A stretch of 64,000 bases of DNA from Paragemmobacter straminiformis (GTDB lineage: Bacteria > Pseudomonadota > Alphaproteobacteria > Rhodobacterales > Rhodobacteraceae), in NCBI RefSeq assembly GCF_014243445.1, contig NZ_JACLQD010000001.1, forward strand, positions 682,001-746,000. Direction: 5' to 3'. A program made the translations under genes and the position numbers. Numbering within the stretch: the first letter of the stretch is position 1; every line of letters starts with the position of its first letter. Shown here piece by piece: positions 33,257 to 42,056 of the stretch. A model generated the notes under the pieces. That model ran no database searches, was not told the DNA's origin, and was given only the letters and a program-made list of their open reading frames with translations.

Positions 33257-35433
33257 TGTCTACTCTCCCGCAGAATTTCTTTAACCATGATGCGCAGGCT
33301 GGTGGGTTCTTCCCGCTCGCACATGTTGGAATTGAAATAGAATCAATCGGTAACAGGCAAAATACACTTATCGAAGGAATTCGGGGAACTGGAAAAACCC
33401 ATATTCTGAAGATGCTTAAGCGCTACCATTTGAGCAGCTTTGCTAAAAGCAGAATCTTGCCAGTGTATGTCTCACTTGCCGAAATAAGTGAGCATTCAAA
33501 AAAGGATCCTGATGAGTTCAGAGTTCAGCTTTATGCCCGGATCGTTAGCACTGCAATCGAAACCTTAGAGGCAAACAAGCATCATCTTTCCCCGAATCGC
33601 GGAGTAGTGACAGGCGCAGTTCGGTTAATGCTCCGAGGGCTTGGATTAGACGGCTACTTCGGTGTGGAGAACCTCGACAAAAGCATTGATCAGGTCAAGA
33701 CAATTGCTGATGAGCTTCTTTTCAAGTTAAGCTATGATATTACAGCAGCGGATCTGAAGAATTTTCGCTCATCAAGCTCCGGCCTTAAGAATGCCGGCGT
33801 TGCTTCGACTGACTTGAAAATGAGTTCGCAAGGCGTAGGATCGCTTGGTGCTAGTGTTAGTCTTTCAAGTGAGGAATCACTATCAAACACTCACACTGAC
33901 GAAGAAAGCGTGAGGCTTCTTGGGTCGCGGTTGTCCCACAGAAATGCTTCACAGTTCATGATAAACTTCCTTCAGCAAGTTCAAATCATTCTCGACCTAG
34001 AACACACCTTGATCTTGCTGGATGAATGCTCGGAAGCTGGTCGTGAGGCGCAAGTTGAGATTTTTAGATTCTTTAAGGCAATTCGCGGATCAACTTCAAA
34101 ACTTTCCGACAAGGAGCATTGTGCCTTCTTCGTCGGCTCAGTCTACCCAAGATCTGAAACATACTACCCTAGCCGGGAGGTAGACGGCTTTAGCTTTGAG
34201 CCGGGGCAGGACTGCGGTGTTGAGTTTGTTCAATGGGACGAAGCCGAGCCAGAGTCCTATATGAAGTTCTTTGAACAAATGCTTATCGCCCGGGCTAGGG
34301 CGGTTTTTGGATTTGAGGGCACTATCGCGAACTTCATCTCGCGCTTTTACGACGGGCGTAAGACCTTTAACCATATTGCTATCTGCGCGGGCGGCACGCC
34401 GCGTCGCTTTTGGGAGATACACAAACGATCCTATGATTCCGGAACCAACAAAGTCAGCTTTCCTCGCGCCAAGATCGCGATCCAGGAGATTGTGAACGAA
34501 CAGACACTTGGCCACACAAGCCTAACAACAAATGATCATGCTATTGTGCAGCATGTGATCAAAGTGCTCACATTGAAGAATGAGGAAGCCCGCGCGAAAT
34601 CGAAGACCAGCAAAAATAAGGTCCCACAGGGAATATACTTTTCAGCCACGCAGCAGAATTCGGCGCACTTTGGGCGCCTGATCATGCAAGGTGCAATCTT
34701 TGATAAATCACGTATGAAGAGCAGGCGGCATAGCCTTCGCCCACATCCCATTTTCGCTTTAGACACGGCTATTGCCTACTCAAATAGAGTGATTCCTGAA
34801 GTTAACTTTGATATCGTAGCCGAACAGGACTTTCCTAAGCTCACAGAGGATGGCTTCGCCCACGCGGCTTCGTTTGAGCCGCCAAGTAGGCAAGGTGATA
34901 AAAGCTGGACTATCGAGAGCGTTTTCAAAGCATACTCGTCCAGCCCACCAACGTCGTCCTTAAAGAAGTTGTCCCCAGTAATCGAGCGCGGCTTTATTAA
35001 AGCAATAAGGCCAAACGGAAATGCATTTGTCACTGTCCTTGATGGAGGTTCTGACGCTTTTGTTTCTAAGGCCGAGATGGCGAAACTCATTGCTGGAGGT
35101 GCAACAAAGGGAGCGGAGGTTACATTTACGATATCTAAGAATAACCTCGGAAGGCAGGCCTCAAACTTGCGTCTGGTTGAAAAAGGGCCTACTGATGATA
35201 GGGCTAAACTTCTTCAGGATGTCGCTCAATTCATAAAAAATGCGGTGCGAGTTGAGGCGGAAATACCTCTTGCACGACTCGCACTTGATATTAAGAATCA
35301 TTTTGGTGATGAAATTGGGGAGCAGGGTTGGATTGGGCATAAGAAATTTTCGGGGCTTGTTTCATCGCTGCCACTTGAAGGCGTTAAGCTGGAACTGGAT
35401 TCGAGCCCTGGGTTCATCCGACGCATCGATTGA
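33256..35433 (+). CDS. P-loop ATPase with C-terminal cold-shock-like and OST-HTH-like domains
   Basis: 725 residues. The N-terminal AAA/ORC-like ATPase has Walker A GIRGTGKT (41-48) and Walker B TLILLDE (251-257); FFVGSVYPRS (291-300) may be sensor 1. Residues 175-225 form a serine-rich insertion. Residues 578-642 read like a cold-shock/S1 OB fold: GFIKAI, DGGSDAFV, VTFTI, then GRQASNLRL. Residues 650-722 resemble an OST-HTH/LOTUS domain (IPLARLALDIKNHFGDEIGE, then VSSLPLEGVKLELD, PGFI). Both C-terminal domains are usually RNA-binding. The gene is AT-richer than its neighbours, which suggests transfer. Function is unknown; a defence or RNA-dependent role is inference. Confidence 0.8.
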   Translation: MSTLPQNFFNHDAQAGGFFPLAHVGIEIESIGNRQNTLIEGIRGTGKTHILKMLKRYHLSSFAKSRILPVYVSLAEISEHSKKDPDEFRVQLYARIVSTAIETLEANKHHLSPNRGVVTGAVRLMLRGLGLDGYFGVENLDKSIDQVKTIADELLFKLSYDITAADLKNFRSSSSGLKNAGVASTDLKMSSQGVGSLGASVSLSSEESLSNTHTDEESVRLLGSRLSHRNASQFMINFLQQVQIILDLEHTLILLDECSEAGREAQVEIFRFFKAIRGSTSKLSDKEHCAFFVGSVYPRSETYYPSREVDGFSFEPGQDCGVEFVQWDEAEPESYMKFFEQMLIARARAVFGFEGTIANFISRFYDGRKTFNHIAICAGGTPRRFWEIHKRSYDSGTNKVSFPRAKIAIQEIVNEQTLGHTSLTTNDHAIVQHVIKVLTLKNEEARAKSKTSKNKVPQGIYFSATQQNSAHFGRLIMQGAIFDKSRMKSRRHSLRPHPIFALDTAIAYSNRVIPEVNFDIVAEQDFPKLTEDGFAHAASFEPPSRQGDKSWTIESVFKAYSSSPPTSSLKKLSPVIERGFIKAIRPNGNAFVTVLDGGSDAFVSKAEMAKLIAGGATKGAEVTFTISKNNLGRQASNLRLVEKGPTDDRAKLLQDVAQFIKNAVRVEAEIPLARLALDIKNHFGDEIGEQGWIGHKKFSGLVSSLPLEGVKLELDSSPGFIRRID

Positions 35434-35685
35434 AGAAAATTGTTGGGGTGAGTTGAATGATCTAGCAGTGGAATTTCAACAGAAGGTGGCTCTTTCTCGG
35501 TGAACGTCCACTTCGAGCATTTTTTCTTACCCCTCTCCGGGCCGCTGTCTTCGTCTGCAAGCGTCCGCTTTTGAGCCCCCATCGCTGCTTTCATCGCCCG
35601 GCTCTGCTGCGGCGCTACATAAACGGCGGCTTAGGGGAGCACGACGAAGAAATATCTAGCCAGCCCGCCCGTCTGCTCAGGGCCG

Positions 35686-36891
35686 TTAGAGACGATGGTC
35701 TTCTTCGACACTAAGCCGCGGGCGCAATACATTTACCAGCCGGTTTGACGCATCAAGCAGCCAAGCGAGCTGATCCGTCACTCCGTCGGGTTCATCCACT
35801 GCGATGGTCAGCTCGTTGGGATCATGCAGAGCTCGGAGACGCAACGGTTCATCCCCGAAATCCTCCTGCAACGATGCAGAATCTTCGACAAGACGCTCGA
35901 TCAGGCCACTCCCCGGCACGTCTACAAGATATAATCCCGCTCTACCTTTCATGCGAAATGCTGTCACCCAACGCGCTGGAGGTGGCAGCAAAATCTTGAC
36001 CCAGTTATTTCCTCCATGACGTGGCGGAGATTGGTCGGGATGGTCGAAGCGCGCCCGATCAATGAAAGATTGCCAGAATGCCTTATTCGCCTCCTTGACC
36101 GCGCTTTGCTCTGGAGCGATCGCGGCCTCACTCTCAACCGAACTTTCGTCGTCGTTCACCACCTGAAGCGCAGCACCACGATCGTCCGTGAGGATACGTT
36201 GACGTATCACTTCGGTCTTGAACGGGATGAAAGGCACAATGAACTGACGACCAGAGTTGTCTCGCCATCTCTGAAACTCAACGAGCGCTAGACGCGTGCC
36301 CTTTTCGCCGATGTGCTCTGCGATGGCAGTGGCGTCTTCGCGGATACCATCTCCGGCCAGCAAAAGGTGAAAGTCGCCACTCCTGAGATTGCGCGACACT
36401 GCATCCGTGAAGACGGCTTCACTCAAGCTCGCCCCATGAGCTTCCACATGCGCAAAGAGAGGATTCTCTCCAGCCCAGCCTAGCTTCGCCTTGAGCCGCG
36501 CGGTCAAGTCCGCATAGCTCCAACGCCGCAGCAGCGCGGCGTATTCCAAGACTTGGGCGATGACCTCTCGTCGCGCCTGAGGGTTACGCCAGAGTTTACA
36601 TTCGATAAGGACAGGACGGCCGGCTGGTGTAATGCCGAAGACGTCCAGAAAGACGCTACCCCCTGTTTTCGGCAAGGTCAGTTCGCGGCAGACCGGAATA
36701 AAATTCACTGCGCTCGGATCGATCTGCGTCAAGGGAACGAGATCTGGCTCGCGGAAGAGAAGTTCTTGCAGAAAGCTCTCCGAGAAGCCTTCGGACAGGT
36801 CGCTCCGTTCAAACCGGGCGGAAGTGCCGCCTTCAAGAAGGAATGCAGTCATATGCGGGACGGTCACCTTGATAGCGTCTGCCTCGAGCAT
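35686..36891 (-). CDS. PD-(D/E)XK nuclease-like protein
   Basis: 401 residues, convergent with the ATPase gene across 250 bp. The N-terminal half shows a restriction-endonuclease-like core: Glu43 in FLQELLFREPD, Asp83 in VFLDVFG, Glu97-x-Lys99 in VLIECKLW and Gln113 in VIAQVLEYA. The C-terminal half (from about 265, KEANKAFWQSFIDRARFDHP) resembles the DUF4268-type tail found in nuclease-like proteins. Likely a DNA-cleaving or DNA-binding protein; no methylase or helicase partner is present. The start at 36891 has no strong Shine-Dalgarno, and Met14 (MTAFLLEGGTS) is an alternative. Possibly part of a two-gene defence locus with the ATPase. Confidence 0.75.
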   Translation of the reverse strand: MLEADAIKVTVPHMTAFLLEGGTSARFERSDLSEGFSESFLQELLFREPDLVPLTQIDPSAVNFIPVCRELTLPKTGGSVFLDVFGITPAGRPVLIECKLWRNPQARREVIAQVLEYAALLRRWSYADLTARLKAKLGWAGENPLFAHVEAHGASLSEAVFTDAVSRNLRSGDFHLLLAGDGIREDATAIAEHIGEKGTRLALVEFQRWRDNSGRQFIVPFIPFKTEVIRQRILTDDRGAALQVVNDDESSVESEAAIAPEQSAVKEANKAFWQSFIDRARFDHPDQSPPRHGGNNWVKILLPPPARWVTAFRMKGRAGLYLVDVPGSGLIERLVEDSASLQEDFGDEPLRLRALHDPNELTIAVDEPDGVTDQLAWLLDASNRLVNVLRPRLSVEEDHRL

Positions 36892-36956
36892 CTCTAGGGT
36901 TCAGCCTACATGCAAGCGCGAACACCTCGTCCGTTTTTGCGCATGAGTAAAGCGAT

Positions 36957-36986
36957 GGGACCGTGGGACCGCGGGACCGTGGGACC
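36957..36986. repeat. 8-bp tandem repeat GGGACCG(T/C)
   Basis: Three full copies and one partial copy of GGGACCGT/C in a row. A little further on, TCCGGA recurs three times at about 13-14 bp spacing (about 37020-37050). Both lie between the nuclease gene and the 3' end of tRNA-Pro. Confidence 0.6.
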
Positions 36987-37104
36987 AGCAGATCATCGTC
37001 CAACGACTCGCCAATCGATGTTCCGGAGAACTGATCCGGAAAACTGTTCCGGAGTCGCTCCGTCGCTGCGAACTAAGTGTTTGATTTTTCGGGATATTTT
37101 TAAA

Positions 37105-37181
37105 TGGTCGGAGCGAGAGGATTCGAACCTCCGACCCCCTGCTCCCGAAGCAGGTGCGCTACCAGACTGCGCTACGCTCCG
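37105..37181 (-). tRNA. tRNA-Pro (anticodon CGG)
   Basis: Read on the minus strand: acceptor arm CGGAGCG pairs with CGCTCCG, D-arm GCGCAGTCTGGTAGCGC, anticodon arm CTGCTTCGGGAGCAG with anticodon CGG, T-arm GGAGGTTCGAATCCTC, discriminator A and an encoded CCA. All arms pair. Its 3' end faces the accessory DNA on the left and its 5' side faces core genes, the usual orientation for an island integrated at a tRNA. Confidence 0.96.
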
Positions 37182-37237
37182 ACCGTGCGGGAGGGGTTAC
37201 AGCCTGCCCGCGTGCTTTGCAAGACCCTGCGGGCGAT

Positions 37238-38200
37238 TCATTCGCCGGAACGGCGGCGTTCGAACAGGCGCAGCCATGCGCCGATGCGCGGTTGCATGCC
37301 CGTGTCGAAGCGCGAGCGGTTTTCCAGCACGGGGCGGTTGGTGGAGACGGCGGGCGTGCCTTCGCGCAGCACGATGTAAAGGCCCGACCCGATGATGACG
37401 AGGCTGCCCAGCGCCGTGTTCAGGTCGAGCGACTCGCTGAAGAAAAGCCAGCCGTAGAACACGGCCCAGAGCATCTGCGAATATTGCATGGGGGCCACGA
37501 TCACGGCGGGTGCTGCGCGGTAGGCGTAGATCGACAGCAGCCCCCCGATCAGCGCCATCGCCGACATCGCGCCCAGAAGGCCCAGATGCGCCAGCGGCAT
37601 CGGCTGGTAAAAGAAGGGCAGCGCCAATCCCATGACCACGAAGTTCGCCACCATCGGGTAGAGCATCAGCACGATCGAGCGTTCGGCCTTGCCCACCTTG
37701 CGCACGATCACCGAGGTCAGCGCGCCCATCGTCGCCGCAGAGAGCGCGGCAAGGTGGCCGAGGCCGAAATCGACCTGACCGGGGCGCAGCACGATCAGCA
37801 CGCCCAGCAACCCCGCCACCACCGCCACGCCACGGTGCAGGCCGATGCGTTCGCCAAGGATCGGGATCGCCAGCAAGGTGATGAGGATCGGCATGGCGAA
37901 GAAGATCGCGTAGCATTGCGCCAGCGGCAGCACGGAAAAGGCATAGAAGCCGCCAAGCCCCGTCAGCACGGCCGAGGTGGTGCGGATCACCGTCCACCAC
38001 GGGTGTTTCGGGATCAGCGTGCCGTCGGTGCGGTCGCTCATCAGCATGATGGTGATGAGCGGAAAGCCCAGAAGCCCCGCGAAGAATATGATCTGGAACG
38101 GGGCGTAGCTTTCGCCAAGGGCTTTCACGATCACATCGTGGGTGGCGTAAACCCCGAAGGAGGCGAGGGAAAGCAGCGCTCCGCGAAAGTTGCTGTGCAT
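37238..38200 (-). CDS. EamA/DMT-superfamily transporter
   Basis: 320 residues from MHSNFRGALLSLASFGVYAT at 38200; an ATG 36 bp upstream is possible. About ten hydrophobic segments in two EamA halves are visible, for example FYAFSVLPLAQCYAIFFAMP and the second-half QYSQMLWAVFYGWLFFSE. Family role: export or uptake of small metabolites across the inner membrane. The C-terminal tail is cytoplasmic and basic (FDTGMQPRIGAWLRLFERRR). It lies downstream of leuB on the same strand, but a G+C-rich hairpin separates them. Confidence 0.85.
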   Translation of the reverse strand: MHSNFRGALLSLASFGVYATHDVIVKALGESYAPFQIIFFAGLLGFPLITIMLMSDRTDGTLIPKHPWWTVIRTTSAVLTGLGGFYAFSVLPLAQCYAIFFAMPILITLLAIPILGERIGLHRGVAVVAGLLGVLIVLRPGQVDFGLGHLAALSAATMGALTSVIVRKVGKAERSIVLMLYPMVANFVVMGLALPFFYQPMPLAHLGLLGAMSAMALIGGLLSIYAYRAAPAVIVAPMQYSQMLWAVFYGWLFFSESLDLNTALGSLVIIGSGLYIVLREGTPAVSTNRPVLENRSRFDTGMQPRIGAWLRLFERRRSGE

Positions 38201-38288
38201 GGGTGATCCGCCGTCAGGGTGTGAAACCGTTACCACATGCCGTTTAGGGCGGTTCGTACCCGCTGCGCAAGGTCAGGCGGGGTGGAAC

Positions 38289-38312
38289 GGGGGGCCGGAT
38301 CGGCGGCCCCCC
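38289..38312 (-). terminator. Terminator-like hairpin after leuB
   Basis: GGGGGGCCG (38289-38297) and CGGCCCCCC (38304-38312) form a 9-bp perfect stem just past the leuB stop. No clear U-run follows on the minus strand, so termination efficiency is uncertain. Confidence 0.5.
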
Positions 38313-38321
38313 GCCTATGGC

Positions 38322-39428
38322 TTAGAGCGAGGCGTCCAGAGCGGCGATGATCGCATCGCCCATCTGGCTGGTGGTCACGGGCTTGCCGCCTTCGGGGCCC
38401 ATCAGGTCGGCGGTGCGGACACCGTCGGCCAGCACCTTTTCAACGGCCTTCTCGACCCGCGCGGCTTCGTCGCCTAGATCGAAAGAATAGCGCAGCGCCA
38501 TCGCGAAGGACAGCACGCAGGCGATGGGGTTGGCCTTGCCCTGCCCCGCGATGTCGGGGGCCGAGCCATGCACGGGTTCATAAAGCGCCTTGGGCCGGCC
38601 GTTCGCCATCGGCTGGCCGAGCGAGGCCGAGGGCAGCATGCCGAGCGAGCCGGTCAGCATCGCCGCCATGTCGGAGAGCAGGTCGCCGAAGAGGTTGTCG
38701 GTCACGATGACGTCGAACTGCTTGGGCCAGCGGCAAAGCTGCATCGCGCCCGCGTCGGCATACATGTGCGACAGTTCGACGTCGGGGTATTCCTTGTCAT
38801 GCACTTCCTGCACGACCTGACGCCACAGGATGCCGGATTCCATGACGTTGGCCTTCTCCATCGAGCAGACCTTGTTGTTCCGGCGGCGGGCAAGTTCGAA
38901 GGCCGAGCGCGCCACGCGGGCGATTTCGCTTTCGGTGTAGCGCTGGGTGTTGATGCCGACGCGTTCATTGCCTTCGGTGAAGATGCCGCGCGGTTCGCCG
39001 AAATAGACGCCGCTGGTCAGTTCGCGCACGATGACGATATCGAGACCGGCGACGACATCCTTTTTCAGCGAGGAGAAATCGGCCAGCGCGTCGAAGCATT
39101 GCGCGGGGCGCAGGTTCGAGAAGAGGTCCATTTCCTTGCGCAGGCGCAGAAGGCCGCGTTCGGGCTTCACGCTGAAATCGAGGACATCGTATTTCGGGCC
39201 GCCCACCGCGCCCAGCAGGACGGCGTCAACCTCTTGCGCCTTGGCCATCGTGGCATCGGTCAGGGGTGTTCCGTGGGCATCATAGGCGCAGCCGCCGACG
39301 AGGTCTTCGGTCACGTCAAAGGCGATGCCGCGCTTGGTGCCGAACCAGCCGATGATTTTTTTCACCTCGGCCATGACTTCGGGACCGATGCCGTCACCGG
39401 CGAGGATGAGGATGGAGGGATTGGCCAC
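38322..39428 (-). CDS. leuB: 3-isopropylmalate dehydrogenase
   Basis: 368 residues, the normal length. Signatures: [16 protein letters not shown] at the N-terminus, [11 protein letters not shown], the substrate-binding arginines in [16 protein letters not shown]-type context, and the metal/NAD region [20 protein letters not shown], then [17 protein letters not shown]. Third step of leucine synthesis: NAD-dependent oxidative decarboxylation of 3-isopropylmalate. leuD and leuC lie about 5 kb away on the same strand with regulator genes between them. Confidence 0.97.
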   Translation of the reverse strand: MANPSILILAGDGIGPEVMAEVKKIIGWFGTKRGIAFDVTEDLVGGCAYDAHGTPLTDATMAKAQEVDAVLLGAVGGPKYDVLDFSVKPERGLLRLRKEMDLFSNLRPAQCFDALADFSSLKKDVVAGLDIVIVRELTSGVYFGEPRGIFTEGNERVGINTQRYTESEIARVARSAFELARRRNNKVCSMEKANVMESGILWRQVVQEVHDKEYPDVELSHMYADAGAMQLCRWPKQFDVIVTDNLFGDLLSDMAAMLTGSLGMLPSASLGQPMANGRPKALYEPVHGSAPDIAGQGKANPIACVLSFAMALRYSFDLGDEAARVEKAVEKVLADGVRTADLMGPEGGKPVTTSQMGDAIIAALDASL

Positions 39429-39621
39429 GGGGCGCTCCTGAAAAACATGGGGAATGGTTGCGGGGTGGCCTAGCCCGTTGCCAATGCGCGGTCAAGACGA
39501 TGCGGGGTTTGCCAAGGGCGCGGAACGGGTTAGATGCGACTTTAGGCGGACTATACGAATTCGATATTCGCCCGTTAAGGAGTGTATGCTACCGCTTGCT
39601 CCATGTGGTGAGGTAACGATT

Positions 39622-40167
39622 ATGCCCGATATGGTGCTTAGGGTGCCGCTTGGCCCGACGGTTGTTCTGCGCGGAACGGAAGCTTCTGCGCTGTTCCGGC
39701 ACCGTTACATGCTTTTCCTTTACATCGGGGCGGCCGGCGTGGGGCTGCTCGGGTCGGTCGGGACATGGGGCGAGACGCCGCCCGAAATCCAGCTTTCGCT
39801 TGCGGTTCTGCAGGTGATGGCGGGCGTTCTGGTGATGGTGCTGCTGGTCTGGTGCCAAAGGCTGCTGGCCCATTGGACGGGGCGACCGCGTTCGGTGCAT
39901 CTGGGGGTGCTGGTTTTCGCGGCCACGGCGACCGCCGTTCTGACGGCCGAGGTTTGCGACCGCGACCTGCTTGGCCTTGAAGCGGCGTCGACGGCGATCC
40001 TGCTGTCGCAATTCGTGTTCTACGCCGTGCTGATGCAATTGATGCTGAGCGTGCTGTTGCAGTTCACCCTGCCGCGGATGCTGGCAGACCTGCGCCGCCT
40101 TGCCGACGGTGACGAGGTGACGCCGGACGAGACGCAGGCAGGTTCCGCGGCAGGTTCCGGGGTCTGA
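39622..40167 (+). CDS. Four-segment membrane protein related to the two LytTR genes downstream
   Basis: 181 residues from MPDMVLRVPLGPTVVL, chosen because GAGG lies upstream at the right distance. About four hydrophobic segments are seen (FRHRYMLFLYIGAAG; QVMAGVLVMVLLVW; GVLVFAATATAVLTA; ILLSQFVFYAVLMQLMLSVL). The FRHRYMLxLY motif after a short polar N-terminus is shared with the next two proteins, so this seems a paralogue without the LytTR domain. It sits 3 bp before the next gene. A partly symmetric ATACGAATTCGATAT lies about 65 bp upstream. Possible role: a partner or regulator of the LytTR proteins (inference). Confidence 0.65.
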   Translation: MPDMVLRVPLGPTVVLRGTEASALFRHRYMLFLYIGAAGVGLLGSVGTWGETPPEIQLSLAVLQVMAGVLVMVLLVWCQRLLAHWTGRPRSVHLGVLVFAATATAVLTAEVCDRDLLGLEAASTAILLSQFVFYAVLMQLMLSVLLQFTLPRMLADLRRLADGDEVTPDETQAGSAAGSGV

Positions 40168-40170
40168 ACG

Positions 40171-41181
40171 ATGGCAGGCACCGACACAAACACCGGCATG
40201 GGCACCGGCGCGGGCATGGGCACCGGCGCGGGCATGGGCACCGGCACGGGCACAGGAACGGGCACGGATGACCGGACCGCGCCCGAACGCCTTGCGCTGG
40301 GGCTTTTGACGCTGGGCACGCTGCATGTGCAAAGGGGCGAAAGCGGGCAGATCTTTCGCCACCGCTACATGCTGCTTGTCTATCTTGCGGTCCTGCCGTT
40401 GCTGATTATTCTGGATACGAACCCGCAAGCCCACGGTCAGCCGCCCGAGGTGCGCGGGCCGGTCTATATGGCGGCGATCGCGGCCTCGATGCTGACGATC
40501 GGCGCGGTGGTCGAACTGTGCTATGTCTTGCGCATAAGGCGATTGCCGCTGAGTGTGGCGCTGGCGCTGGCCACCGTGGCGGCCCTTGCCGCGTCGGAAG
40601 GGGTGTCGCGCCTGATCCTGCCGCCGCATTCGCGCAGCCTGCTCGAATTCCTGCTGGTCTACGGCTTCTATCTGGCTTTGACCGAGGTGGGGGCGGCGCT
40701 TGTGGTCCACAACCTCATGCCCGCCATCCTGACCGAGATCAGGGGCCGTCCGATCCGGACGCTGGCCCAGACCGCCCCCGATTTCGGCAGGACCGAGGCC
40801 GATGCCGCCCCGTCCGAGGCGGCAAGGGCTGCGGATGCGGACGGCGGCTATCTGGTGGCCGACCAGACCCGCATCGCCTTTGCCGCGCTGCAAAGCCTTC
40901 AGGCCTATGGCAATTATGTGCAGCTGCGCAGCCGGAGCGGCGAGCATCTGGTGACCGGACCTCTGGCGCGGCTGGTGGCGGAAATTCCGCCCCGTTACGG
41001 GTTTCAGGTGCATCGGTCGCATTGGGTTGCGGCCTCGACGGTGAAGGGCTGGTCGGTCAGGGGCGGGGATATCAGGCTTCACCTTGAGGGGGACCACCGC
41101 GTTCCCGTCGCCGTGACGCGGCGGCGCGAGGTGCGCGACTGGCTGGAAGGGTTGAACCTGCCGCAAAGGGGCCGGGGATGA
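40171..41181 (+). CDS. Membrane-anchored LytTR transcriptional regulator, copy 1
   Basis: 336 residues. A Gly/Met/Thr-rich repeat tail (residues 9-31) comes first, then four hydrophobic segments (IFRHRYMLLVYLAVLPLLII; YMAAIAASMLTIGAVVELCY; SVALALATVAALAA; LLEFLLVYGFYLALTEVG). A C-terminal LytTR domain follows (about 225-328) with ALQAYGNYV-like sequence SLQAYGNYVQLRS and VHRSHWVAASTVKG. LytTR domains bind DNA directly. No receiver domain is present, so membrane segments probably sense the signal. The start of the next gene overlaps its stop by 4 bp. Confidence 0.83.
   Translation: MAGTDTNTGMGTGAGMGTGAGMGTGTGTGTGTDDRTAPERLALGLLTLGTLHVQRGESGQIFRHRYMLLVYLAVLPLLIILDTNPQAHGQPPEVRGPVYMAAIAASMLTIGAVVELCYVLRIRRLPLSVALALATVAALAASEGVSRLILPPHSRSLLEFLLVYGFYLALTEVGAALVVHNLMPAILTEIRGRPIRTLAQTAPDFGRTEADAAPSEAARAADADGGYLVADQTRIAFAALQSLQAYGNYVQLRSRSGEHLVTGPLARLVAEIPPRYGFQVHRSHWVAASTVKGWSVRGGDIRLHLEGDHRVPVAVTRRREVRDWLEGLNLPQRGRG
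40198..40251 (+). repeat. 18-bp tandem repeat encoding MGTGAG
   Basis: Three near-identical copies of an 18-bp unit near the start of the LytTR gene, giving MGTGAG-MGTGAG-MGTGTG and a degenerate Thr-Gly tail. The unit is a multiple of three, so changes in copy number would change length but keep the frame. Confidence 0.85.
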
Positions 41182-42056
41182 GCCGCAAACCGCAAACACG
41201 CACTTCCGGCGAGGGCCTGCATGTGCGCCTGATCAACGGCGACACGCTGCGCCTGCGGCGGTTCGAGGTCGGACGGCTGTTGATGCACCGCTATCTGATG
41301 GCGGTCTATCTGGGCGTCGTGATCCTGCTGACGCTTGCCGATCCCAGCGGTCAGGCAGTCTCGACCCCGCTGCGGTTGCGCAGCCTTGTCTATGTCATCG
41401 GCCTGACCTCGACGATCCTGTGCCTTGGGCTGACCTGCCTTGCGATCGAGCTGTGGCGGGGCGGCAAGGGCAAGCCCGTGCAGGTGCATGGCTCGCCCAT
41501 CATGCTGTTCACGGCGGCGGTGGCGCTTGGGGCGTCGCAGATCGCAGCCGTGGCGGTGGTGCCGACGCATGTGGTGCAGATCAAGGTTTTCCTGATCCTT
41601 GTCGTCTTTTACTACGTGATGACGGAAGTGTTCATCCAGCTGGTGGCATGGTTGCTGATGGACCGCATCCTTGCGGAACTGCGCGACCGGCCCGAGGGCG
41701 CGGTGATCGGCGACACGCCGCGCGCGGCCAATGACATGCTCGACGCGGGCGTGCGCGATTTCCCGATGGCCGAGATCCTCCACCTCGAGGCGCGGGGGAA
41801 TTACGTGGCCATCCACACCGACAGCGGCGTGACCGAGGTTCCCGGCCCGTTCTCGGCCCTGATCGAGCAGATGCCCGATACCATCGGGCTGCGGATCCAC
41901 CGGTCGCATTGGGTGGCGCGGCGGGCCATCGTGCGGTCGCGCAAGCAGGGCCGTGATCTGCTGGTCGATCTGGTCCACGGCGGCACGGCCCCCGTGGCGC
42001 TGCCGCGCCAACGCGAGGTGATGGACTGGCTTGTCGCCTCGGAGGTTGCGGCCTAG
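41178..42056 (+). CDS. Membrane-anchored LytTR transcriptional regulator, copy 2
   Basis: 292 residues. The same plan as copy 1: a short cytoplasmic start, LLMHRYLMAVYLGVVILLTL and three further hydrophobic segments, then a LytTR domain (about 190-290) with EILHLEARGNYVAIHTD and RIHRSHWVARRAIVRS. It overlaps copy 1 by ATGA and converges with the phosphatase-family gene with a 4-bp overlap. Likely a one-component membrane regulator; target sites are unknown. Confidence 0.84.
   Translation: MSRKPQTRTSGEGLHVRLINGDTLRLRRFEVGRLLMHRYLMAVYLGVVILLTLADPSGQAVSTPLRLRSLVYVIGLTSTILCLGLTCLAIELWRGGKGKPVQVHGSPIMLFTAAVALGASQIAAVAVVPTHVVQIKVFLILVVFYYVMTEVFIQLVAWLLMDRILAELRDRPEGAVIGDTPRAANDMLDAGVRDFPMAEILHLEARGNYVAIHTDSGVTEVPGPFSALIEQMPDTIGLRIHRSHWVARRAIVRSRKQGRDLLVDLVHGGTAPVALPRQREVMDWLVASEVAA

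Noticed and set aside
37105-37181. Search for a second copy of the tRNA-Pro 3' half as the far attachment site
   Set aside because: No matching sequence was seen anywhere to the left within the window.
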